Assembly: GCA_011364975.1 (NCBI GenBank)
Contig: RDOE01000005.1
Coordinates: 1-64,000 of the forward strand
Source of the DNA: Promethearchaeota archaeon
GTDB taxonomy: Archaea > Asgardarchaeota > Lokiarchaeia > Sigyniarchaeales > SOKP01
DNA: 64,000 nucleotides
Direction of reading: 5' to 3'
Notes under the pieces: model-generated
The model's input: only the letters and a program-made list of their open reading frames with translations
Database searches by the model: none
What the model was told of the DNA's origin: nothing
Shown: positions 26,726 to 34,238 of the stretch, piece after piece
Layout of the letters: each line of letters opens with the position of its first letter
Position numbering within the stretch: position 1 is the first letter of the stretch
Program-made: the position numbers and the translations under genes

Positions 26726-27118
26726 TTAATCAAGAATAACCTCATGAACTGAACAGGCTACATCCTTTATTCTTACAATTGATTGATATAAATCGTTAAT
26801 TACCTTAAACTCTCCTACTGCTAAAATGATTTCAATCTTTTTTTCTGCAATTCTCCAATCAGTTATAGCCTTAATAATAGAATGGAACTTATGATTAATT
26901 TCAGATATTTCATTAATTATAGGTTCTTTAAATGGATACACGAGATTTATAGTCATTATTCTATATCCTTCGATGTTATCAAACTTTTCATAGTTTTCAA
27001 TAAATTTTATGATCGAGTCCCTTAATGCTTCACTTTTCGATGCGAATCCACTTTCAATCCTTACTTTTTCAAATCGATCCAATAAATCGTCTGTAATTTG
27101 CAATGATATAATTTTCAT
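26726..27118 (-). CDS. NikR-like ribbon-helix-helix transcription regulator lacking nickel ligands
   Basis: Residues 1-45 form a CopG/NikR ribbon-helix-helix DNA-binding domain (strand KIISLQITDDLLDRF, then helices containing GFASKSEALRDSI). Residues about 50-130 have the ACT-like fold of NikR, including NHKFHSII, which matches the NikR HxxxH-type helix, and IEIILAVGE. In true NikR the tetrameric nickel site uses three His and one Cys; here the strand positions are Tyr-Pro-Phe and Glu, so the ligands are mostly missing. It probably responds to another signal. A palindrome overlaps its promoter region. The gene is convergent with nadC. Confidence 0.75.
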   Translation of the reverse strand: MKIISLQITDDLLDRFEKVRIESGFASKSEALRDSIIKFIENYEKFDNIEGYRIMTINLVYPFKEPIINEISEINHKFHSIIKAITDWRIAEKKIEIILAVGEFKVINDLYQSIVRIKDVACSVHEVILD

Positions 27119-27120
27119 TA

Positions 27121-27135
27121 TATCATAATTTGATA
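27121..27135. promoter_or_regulatory. Inverted repeat upstream of the NikR-like gene, candidate operator
   Basis: TATCA-taatt-TGATA is a perfect 5-5 inverted repeat lying two bases before the start codon of the ribbon-helix-helix regulator. Such proteins bind short palindromes and often repress their own gene, so this is a candidate autoregulatory site. It may also be chance in AT-rich DNA. Confidence 0.35.
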
Positions 27136-27268
27136 CCTTTTATAATAAACATTATAAATAAGAATAGTTATGATAGGAATTTGAAGCTAGGGTATTTTAT
27201 TAATATACTCAATAGTCTTGTCTAAATCATTACTAAATATTAATTCTAAGATCAACCCTCTCTTGTCG

Positions 27269-27943
27269 TTACTTTAGCATACCTTTAGGACAATTTGCGA
27301 ATAATTGTTTGAACATGTTATAGAATTTCTCCAAATTTTCCGCCTCTAAATTATAGGGTTTGCCTATTAATAAGGAGCCCCAATAAATTTTTGCTAATTT
27401 TTCAACAAACTCCGCATTTTTTATTGCGTTAAGTGCTGATTTCCCACAAACGATAACTCCATGATTTGCTAATAATGCCCCATTCTTATTTCCTAATGCC
27501 TTAATTGCTACTTCTCCCATGTCCTCCGTATGCGCTTCTCCATATTCTGAAATATCAATTGATCCCCCTAAATAAATTACTTGTTCTTCCATTATTATAG
27601 GGATACTTTTCCTAACAACTGATAACATTGTAGCAAATGTGGAGTGAGTATGAATGACACATTGGACTTTAGGACGGGTTTTAAATATTGCAACATGCAA
27701 CCTAACTTCAGTAGAGGGGAGTTTACCTGAGCTTAATGGTGTTCCATCAAATGCCATATGTGTGATTTGCTCTTTTGTTAAAAGATCATACTGATTTCCA
27801 GTGGGAGTTATAAGGTATTCTTCTTTTTTTCCTACTCGTAAACTTACATTTCCTTCATTATTTTCTACTAATCCTTTCTCGAAAATGGATTTCGCAGCAT
27901 CAACAACTATTCTCCTTAATTCATCTATTTTTTCTTGAGACAT
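27269..27943 (-). CDS. Class II aldolase/adducin-family sugar-phosphate aldolase
   Basis: The product is a zinc-dependent aldolase like L-fuculose-1-phosphate aldolase. The catalytic acid Glu is in STEVRLH, the zinc histidines in HTHSTF (about residues 95-98) and in LLANHGVIVCG, and the phosphate-binding region in NNEGNVSLRV. Length 224 is typical. It cleaves a phosphorylated ketose or the 5-deoxyribulose-1-phosphate type of substrate; the exact sugar is unknown. A homologous domain occurs in the fusion protein at 34.2-35.9 kb, so this genome keeps at least two versions. Confidence 0.87.
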   Translation of the reverse strand: MSQEKIDELRRIVVDAAKSIFEKGLVENNEGNVSLRVGKKEEYLITPTGNQYDLLTKEQITHMAFDGTPLSSGKLPSTEVRLHVAIFKTRPKVQCVIHTHSTFATMLSVVRKSIPIIMEEQVIYLGGSIDISEYGEAHTEDMGEVAIKALGNKNGALLANHGVIVCGKSALNAIKNAEFVEKLAKIYWGSLLIGKPYNLEAENLEKFYNMFKQLFANCPKGMLK

Positions 27944-28073
27944 AAAGAATAAAATTAAAAATTTAATAAATAATTAATTTTAAAATTAAAAATTCAATGT
28001 AGTCTAAATTTATTAAATTGTTTAAGATTTATCTTGATACGAATATGGATAATTTTACATAAAATGGAAGAAT

Positions 28074-29156
28074 ATGAGCCGCTTCATTTTTCATTGCGAT
28101 TTAGATTGCTTTTTTGCAGCAGTTGAGATTAGGGACAATCCAGAATATAAAGGAAAACCTGTCATTATTGGAGCAGACCCAAAGGGGGGTAAAGGTCGTG
28201 GAGTTGTGGCAACTTGTTCTTATGAAGCACGCAAATTCGGGTTACATTCTGCATTACCAATTTCTAAGGCGTATCAGTTGTGTCCTCACGGAATCTATTT
28301 ACGTCCGAGTTCGTCTAAATATAGTGAAGCATCTATAAAAGTTATGACCATCCTTCACTCGTATTCTCCTAGTTTTCAACAAGTAAGTATTGATGAGGCA
28401 TATATCGATGTTACAGGTATATGTAATAATTATGAAGAGGCAACAGCTTTAGCTCTAGAAATCCAGAAAGAAATATACCAGAAGGTCGGAATCACTCTGT
28501 CTATTGGGTGTGCTCCAACAAAATCCATTGCAAAAATTGCATCCGATCAAAATAAACCTAATGGAATCACAGTTATTAAGCCAGATGAGATTCATAGTTT
28601 CTTATACAATATGGATATAACTCGAATACCAGGGATTGGAAAAAAAACCAAGAAATATTACAATAAGTTGGGATTTTATATTATTGGGGATATCATTAAA
28701 ACTCCGTTACATATTATGATTGAAAAATTTGGAAAATATGGTAAATGGGTTTGGGAAATTGCCAATGGCCTTGATAATCGAGAAGTGAAGGAATTTCAGG
28801 AAGAAAGAAAATCAATTAGCAAAGAAAGGACCTTTTATGAAGATACAGGTGATTTCAACCTTATATTATCTAAATTTGAAGAGATTAACAGTAGAATTCA
28901 TACTTATGTAGAGAAACATAATATTTACTATAGAACTATAACTTTAAAAATACGATTTGAAGGATTTTTGACCTTTACAAGGTCTAAATCATTAAATTAT
29001 CCATTTCAAGATAAAGAAAAAGTAATGACTATCATTTTGAGTTTATATAACGAATTTTCAAAATACCCCAAAAAAGTTAGATTAATAGGAATTAAATTAT
29101 CAAATATCGAAAAACAAAAGAATAAAAAGCAATTACAGATCCTTCAATTTTCATGA
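28074..29156 (+). CDS. dinB: DNA polymerase IV (Y-family translesion polymerase)
   Basis: This is a low-fidelity polymerase that copies past DNA lesions. The palm motifs are FHCDLDCFFAAVE (first metal-binding Asp, residues 4-16) and SIDEAYIDV (about 103-111). Finger residues are in TCSYEARKFGL, and the thumb helix-hairpin-helix in RIPGIGKKTKKYYNKLG. Length 360 is typical of Dpo4/DinB. No clear PCNA-interaction peptide is seen at the C-terminus (end QLQILQFS, a weak match). It converges with the next gene, the two stops overlapping by six bases. Confidence 0.95.
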   Translation: MSRFIFHCDLDCFFAAVEIRDNPEYKGKPVIIGADPKGGKGRGVVATCSYEARKFGLHSALPISKAYQLCPHGIYLRPSSSKYSEASIKVMTILHSYSPSFQQVSIDEAYIDVTGICNNYEEATALALEIQKEIYQKVGITLSIGCAPTKSIAKIASDQNKPNGITVIKPDEIHSFLYNMDITRIPGIGKKTKKYYNKLGFYIIGDIIKTPLHIMIEKFGKYGKWVWEIANGLDNREVKEFQEERKSISKERTFYEDTGDFNLILSKFEEINSRIHTYVEKHNIYYRTITLKIRFEGFLTFTRSKSLNYPFQDKEKVMTIILSLYNEFSKYPKKVRLIGIKLSNIEKQKNKKQLQILQFS

Positions 29157-30074
29157 GATTTTTATTTGTTTTAATAGATTCAATGCATTATTGTGAAGCA
29201 ATCCATTACTAGAGATGATTCCAGGACTGGTTATGACACATCTTTCATTAACAAATTCTACATCTTTTGTATTAAAGTCAGTCACTTTTCCCCCTGCTTC
29301 TTTAACTAATAAAGTCCCCGGTAAATAATCCCATGAAAATGAGTTATGCATATTCATTGGTTTAATATAGAGATCCGCACTTCCATCTGCAATCATACAA
29401 AATTTTAACATACTATCGATTTGAAGTGAATTAGTTATGCCTGCTTCTTTAACAAAATCAAAAACCCATGGTTTATTGTAATGTAACGAGATACAAATAC
29501 GTGCTTGTTGAAGATTATCCTTCTTACTTACACTTATTGAATTAAATCGTTTATCACCATAGGAAATTTTAGCCCCGCGTCCTTTTTCTGCAATAAAAAA
29601 AGCATTTCCTAGTTCATTATAATGAGGGACCCCAATAGCAGAAAATAACAAATCAGAACTTTTCATATAACCGATTCCAATAGCATAAGATAATCCCTGT
29701 TGATATCCGAGTGTTCCATCAATCGGATCGATTGTCCATTGGTAGTCTGATACTACCCCACTATAATTTATAATATCTTTAAAATCCAAATTAAGGTCAA
29801 TATTAAGAGATTTAAAACATTTTTTGATTAATTTCTCTGCATCGGGATCAAATGTATCGATATATTTTTCCTCTGCTATAATAGAATCATCCGGAAAATA
29901 TTTCCTTAATTTTGAAATTATATAAATTTGAGATGCATAATCTGCTAAGGTTACCGGTGATTTATCTTGTTTTAGATATGATTTGAAATTTTGATCCTTA
30001 AACCACTCTGTAATCTGTAATGCTTTTTGTAAAATTCTTTGTAATAAGAATGATTTTTCATTATTTGAAGTCAT
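29151..30074 (-). CDS. Inositol monophosphatase-superfamily phosphatase, HAL2/CysQ-like
   Basis: The magnesium-dependent, lithium-sensitive phosphatase fold shows DPIDGT (about 116-121), the upstream acidic EEK in IIAEEKYI, and WDYLPGTLLVKEAGG at the C-terminal metal/substrate site. The N-terminal SPVTLADYASQ matches the 3'(2'),5'-bisphosphate nucleotidase group (HAL2/SAL1) better than archaeal inositol monophosphatase/fructose bisphosphatase. It would remove the by-product PAP of sulfate or acyl-carrier metabolism; that is inference. 307 residues. Confidence 0.82.
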   Translation of the reverse strand: MTSNNEKSFLLQRILQKALQITEWFKDQNFKSYLKQDKSPVTLADYASQIYIISKLRKYFPDDSIIAEEKYIDTFDPDAEKLIKKCFKSLNIDLNLDFKDIINYSGVVSDYQWTIDPIDGTLGYQQGLSYAIGIGYMKSSDLLFSAIGVPHYNELGNAFFIAEKGRGAKISYGDKRFNSISVSKKDNLQQARICISLHYNKPWVFDFVKEAGITNSLQIDSMLKFCMIADGSADLYIKPMNMHNSFSWDYLPGTLLVKEAGGKVTDFNTKDVEFVNERCVITSPGIISSNGLLHNNALNLLKQIKIS

Positions 30075-30190
30075 GTTACATTTTCTAATTAAACTTAGAT
30101 TTTAAAATAATTCTGTCAATTATATGTTCTATAAGGTTGGAATTTTATAGAATCTTAAAATATAAATAAAAGTAATATTATCACTCTAAT

Positions 30191-30934
30191 ATGACTGAAT
30201 TACAGTTTATAGGAATGGTTTTTGAATCTTTCATAATAATTATTGCTGTAATATTATTAACTTTAGTGTATCTAAAATATACGCAAAAAAAACACCGATT
30301 GACCTTAACTCTCTTCTTTATATTCTTAAATTACACCCTCGCAATACTTTTTTCATGGCTTTCAAAAGTTTTAGTGTTATATTCTGGTATTGAATATATT
30401 TATAACAATACGCTTCCGGATCCTCAAACGCTAGAGTCTTGGATTTTATTTCGAATCACAGATTTTAGAATAAGCTTTGTCTTTCTAGCATTAGCGATAT
30501 TTTTTTCGTATATCCTAAAAGTAAACGTATTTGAGAAGGGCTATAATAAACTTCTTAGAATTATCATTTTCGTTTATACCATCTTCATATTAATGTATAC
30601 TATCCTAATATATCAACGGGGAAATACCTTATTAGATGTATTTGCATTCTTATTTATTTTTGTCTTCATGGCAGCGATATATATCCCATTTTTTGTTCGA
30701 GCGTTTCAGGCATATAAGTCTACTGAAAATGAAACGTTTAAAAATGCTTTCCTCTCACTTGCATTAATGAGCATAGCTTTTATTTTGATTCCTTTAAACT
30801 TTTTTGTTGATAGGCTTTTAATACTATTAGGCGGTCCCGGATTTTCAGTATTTTATTTTTTGGCCTGGATCTTTGGGATATTAGGAATGTTAGGGGCTTA
30901 TTTTGGGTATATTAGACCTAAAAGCACAGCATGA
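30191..30934 (+). CDS. Seven-helix membrane protein, unknown
   Basis: The 247-residue product has seven hydrophobic helices at about 7-33, 41-64, 82-108, 116-138, 145-168, 182-208 and 215-240, with a very short C-terminus. The N-terminus precedes the first helix by only six residues and is probably outside. No conserved Lys for retinal is seen in helix 7, so it is not a rhodopsin. I do not recognise the family; single-domain seven-helix proteins of this style are common in Asgard genomes. It precedes two small cytosolic proteins on the same strand. Confidence 0.65.
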   Translation: MTELQFIGMVFESFIIIIAVILLTLVYLKYTQKKHRLTLTLFFIFLNYTLAILFSWLSKVLVLYSGIEYIYNNTLPDPQTLESWILFRITDFRISFVFLALAIFFSYILKVNVFEKGYNKLLRIIIFVYTIFILMYTILIYQRGNTLLDVFAFLFIFVFMAAIYIPFFVRAFQAYKSTENETFKNAFLSLALMSIAFILIPLNFFVDRLLILLGGPGFSVFYFLAWIFGILGMLGAYFGYIRPKSTA

Positions 30935-31049
30935 GGATTTTTATACTAAAAAGAAAAAGTAAATAAATATTTTTTATCTTCTTTTTTTTAATAAATATAT
31001 TTGATCGTTATGGTGTTTTGTTATTAAAATTCTCCAAGATATATGGATT

Positions 31050-31433
31050 TTGACTGAATCAGGGATTGTACTTTATCATAGAGAATTCAATGAGAATATG
31101 GATGACCAATTATTTGGTGGTTTAATGGCAGCGATAAATTCTTTTGTTGAAGAACTAATTAAAGATGGGCTTTCGAGTTTTGAGTTACAGAATAAGCGTT
31201 TTTCTATTCTAAAAAGGAATAGTATAATCTTTATTGCAGTCTCGTCAAAAAAAATTAAAGAGAAGAAAGTTTTAGAAGAATTACAATTAATAGCAAAAAA
31301 ATTTTTTGAGCTATATTCTGAAGATATAATGAAAGTTTGGGATAATGATACTAGCCGATTTTTAAATTTTGAAAAAGAAATACAAAGTAGTCTTGAAGAA
31401 ACTATTAAAAAATTTCAGGATGCATTCTGGTAA
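31050..31433 (+). CDS. Small longin/Roadblock-like protein (putative)
   Basis: The 127-residue product starts with strands around GIVLYHREF and a long amphipathic helix in LFGGLMAAINSFVEEL, then strands FELQNKRFSILKR and SIIFIAVSS, and C-terminal helices. This strand-helix-strand order is that of longin/Roadblock-type small domains common in Asgard archaea; the match is by pattern only. The TTG at 31050 is the only canonical start, but the same frame reads IKILQDIWIL just upstream, which would complete the first strand. A GGTG box at 31012-31015 sits seven bases before an ATT codon at 31023, so the true start may be non-canonical. Confidence 0.6.
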   Translation: MTESGIVLYHREFNENMDDQLFGGLMAAINSFVEELIKDGLSSFELQNKRFSILKRNSIIFIAVSSKKIKEKKVLEELQLIAKKFFELYSEDIMKVWDNDTSRFLNFEKEIQSSLEETIKKFQDAFW

Positions 31434-31549
31434 GAGATTATCTCACACTATCAACCTCAAAATGCACTTATACTTTATAATATATAATCCTAAAAACTAA
31501 TTTATATTTTGAAATAATGAATATAAAAAAATAAACATACTTTAAAGAA

Positions 31550-31912
31550 ATGAAAGCTATAGGGATAGTTTTTTTATATGATCGTGCTTTAGGCACACCT
31601 GAACTGGTTTCTAAAGATTTTAGTGCACAATTTTCAAATGTATCAGAAAACCTTGTATTAGAGGGCTTACTCGAGCTTCCTGATTTGAAATTTATCCTAG
31701 ATAATAAAAATATATTCTGGGGGGGTATTAAAGAAAATTTTCAAGAGATACAGGAAAATGAGAATATGATTGGAAGACTTGCTTGGAGAATTTTTAAAGA
31801 TTACTCTGGGATAGAATCTTCAGAAGAAGTAAAATCACTAATATATAAAGCTAATGATGCTCCTTGGAATTTCACTCTTATGGTATGCGTGTTATATGAG
31901 CAAGGATTGTAA
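31550..31912 (+). CDS. Small uncharacterised protein
   Basis: The 120-residue product starts at an ATG. It begins with a strand AIGIVFLYDRALG, followed by mixed helix and strand segments, two tryptophans in FWGGI and RLAWRIF, and a C-terminal hydrophobic strand FTLMVCVLYEQGL. The layout is similar in size and order to the gene just upstream (31050), suggesting a small alpha/beta domain of the longin/Roadblock type, but no family motif is clear. No membrane segment or metal site is seen. Confidence 0.5.
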   Translation: MKAIGIVFLYDRALGTPELVSKDFSAQFSNVSENLVLEGLLELPDLKFILDNKNIFWGGIKENFQEIQENENMIGRLAWRIFKDYSGIESSEEVKSLIYKANDAPWNFTLMVCVLYEQGL

Positions 31913-31928
31913 ATTATTAATGCTTAAA

Positions 31929-33980
31929 TTAACTAGGATTCAAAATTTCTTCAATTTGTTTAAAATAACCATATTTATATAATTCTTCTTGATCTATTTG
32001 AAAATTATCTCGAAATTTAGGGTCAAACTGAAGGTTCATGTTAAGATTTTGAATAATCTTAAAAAGGGAATAAATTTCAATTTTTTTTAAAAAATCATTT
32101 TTAATCGAGAAATATTTACGATAACCCTCGTAAAATTTAGTATTTACATCATTAATATTAATTTTATTAAGAATTTCCATTTGTATCCTAACAAAATCTT
32201 GGGCTCTCACACCAATACCCCAATTATCGAAATCTATAACTCCTTTTAACTTAATTTCATTACTAGAATCTTCAACAATTAAATTGGACCATTGGTAATC
32301 ATTATGGATTAATACTGGTTCACTTTCTTCTTCAATTAACGAATTATTCTCTTTGAAATAATGATCAACTTTCTCTGCTGTATTATTAGTAAATTTCTTT
32401 AACTTTGAAAGTTCTAAGTTTAATTTTGAATTAAAAAGCTCATTCCAACTTGTTTTTGATTTTTTTCCTAGATTATGAATCTGCTCGTCAAAGGAATCAA
32501 ATGAAATTTGATGTAATTTTCCTAAAAGTTCTCCAATATCAAAAAATAAGTTCACAAATTTAGATTTTGAAAAGTTAAAGCTTTCATTATTATATTGATT
32601 GTATAAATCTAATAAGGAGATTCCTGGAATGAATTCGTTTACACTAAAGATATAGGGTATGATTTCTTTACTCTCATCAAAATATATCAAATTTCCAACA
32701 GGTATTATCGGGGGATTCTCTTTATTAAAAATATAACATCCTTTTCTATTATAAATAATTTCTTTTACTTTTTCTCTAGTTTCTGGAGATTTAGGGTCTA
32801 ATGTATTATCAATTAAAGGATATAAGAGTTTTTCTTTTATAATTTCTCCATTTTCGAGAGATTCAGTAGTATGAAATCGAAATAATAATTCACTCTTTTC
32901 AAAATTTACTCTATAAATTGTATTTTTAGTAGCATTTAAAAGGCCTATTACTTTTTTTATTTTTCCTTGATCTAAGAGAATATCGATTTTCGAAAATGCA
33001 TTTATGATTTCGTCCAACTGATATATTTCAGTTTTTCCTAAAAAGTATAATAGATATAATTGCTTTTGGTTAATCATATAATTAATAGTCGCTTCTATTC
33101 GATTTTTAGTAATAGTCTCGAAAATTTGATTTATTTTAGGTATAAAACCATAATAATTTTCTATAATTTTAGGAAAGTTATTTCTATAAATCGAGTAGAA
33201 AGCATACTTTAATCCTCGTTCTTCTTTGCCAATTTCTGATTTAAAGTCATATATCTTATTTCTTATATCGTTAATTTGCTCTTGAAGTTGATGTATCTCA
33301 AGCACTTTTTCTTCGGTTGCACAAAGATATAATTTAGAACAGAGATTTACTATATTACTTAAACAAGGTGTAATACTAACAAATTTCCTTGATTCTGTTG
33401 GAACTATCTGGAAAAATTTCTGTAAATTTTCCTCACTTCCACAGGAAAATGAAAAATTATCACTTATAAGATTTAAATACGATTTCCAATGATTTATATT
33501 ATCAAAAGAATCGATGAGGCCTATAAAATTATCAAATTGAGTTAATTTATTTACAATCTGAGGATTTATTTCATTATTACTGAACTTTTTGGGATCATTA
33601 TGAATGAAAAAATTATTCCCTACATTTACCGTAGTAAGAATATTTTCAAAATATGAATATACATTATCAATTTTTACTTGATGAGGAGGCATTATTACTA
33701 AACTTATGTCATTAAATTTTTTTCCCAAAATGCCTACTTGTTCAATGACATCATCAAGCGTATATCCATAAACACCTACCAATAAAGGAGCTTTTTTATC
33801 ACTAATCTCAGAACATAAACTTATTAGCTTTACTTTTTCAGTTACTTTATCAATAAAATAAGCGCCTTCTCCATTAGGTCCAAATAAGTAGATAGAATCT
33901 GCTCCATTGATAAGGAGGTGTCTCACTAATAATCTATGAACTTCTAAACTTATGGAAAAATCCTTATCGAAAAAAGTCAC
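31929..33980 (-). CDS. Fusion of a DapA-like domain lacking the Schiff-base lysine with an APH-type kinase
   Basis: Residues about 1-290 follow the dihydrodipicolinate synthase/N-acetylneuraminate lyase fold: HLLINGADSIYLFGPNGEG matches the GTTGE loop. The Schiff-base Lys expected in G-x-K-D-S is missing (GLIDSF, about 155-160) and the catalytic Tyr is His (FFIHND). From about 330 an aminoglycoside phosphotransferase/choline kinase-like fold follows, with the catalytic loop HNDYQWSNL (about 556) and metal-binding GVIDFDNWG (about 580) intact. Coding homology continues upstream of the GTG at 33980 in frame (NFNGVIVPSVTFFD), where only ATT (34019) or ACG (34013) codons follow a GAGGAG box. Small-molecule kinase activity is likely; the first domain may bind a ligand. 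Confidence 0.75.
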   Translation of the reverse strand: MTFFDKDFSISLEVHRLLVRHLLINGADSIYLFGPNGEGAYFIDKVTEKVKLISLCSEISDKKAPLLVGVYGYTLDDVIEQVGILGKKFNDISLVIMPPHQVKIDNVYSYFENILTTVNVGNNFFIHNDPKKFSNNEINPQIVNKLTQFDNFIGLIDSFDNINHWKSYLNLISDNFSFSCGSEENLQKFFQIVPTESRKFVSITPCLSNIVNLCSKLYLCATEEKVLEIHQLQEQINDIRNKIYDFKSEIGKEERGLKYAFYSIYRNNFPKIIENYYGFIPKINQIFETITKNRIEATINYMINQKQLYLLYFLGKTEIYQLDEIINAFSKIDILLDQGKIKKVIGLLNATKNTIYRVNFEKSELLFRFHTTESLENGEIIKEKLLYPLIDNTLDPKSPETREKVKEIIYNRKGCYIFNKENPPIIPVGNLIYFDESKEIIPYIFSVNEFIPGISLLDLYNQYNNESFNFSKSKFVNLFFDIGELLGKLHQISFDSFDEQIHNLGKKSKTSWNELFNSKLNLELSKLKKFTNNTAEKVDHYFKENNSLIEEESEPVLIHNDYQWSNLIVEDSSNEIKLKGVIDFDNWGIGVRAQDFVRIQMEILNKININDVNTKFYEGYRKYFSIKNDFLKKIEIYSLFKIIQNLNMNLQFDPKFRDNFQIDQEELYKYGYFKQIEEILNPS

Positions 33981-34238
33981 AGATGGAACAATAACACCAT
34001 TGAAGTTACTCGTACTAATCTCCTCATTAATTTGATATCAATAATGGTGAGTAATTTATTTATTGATTGTATTTGAAAATATATTCTTAAAGATTTGTTT
34101 TTTGGAACGAGAAAAGCTCTTATATCTTAAAAAAATTAATGGTTTTTCAATTGGTATATGTTATTTTATGATTTAACAGTTTATAAACTTGATATCCATT
34201 TTATAAAAATGTAAAAAAGTAACTAACCGCATAATAGG

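Noticed and set aside
30191-30934. Possible microbial rhodopsin because of seven helices
   Set aside because: Helix 7 contains no Lys for a retinal Schiff base and no rhodopsin motifs are present.
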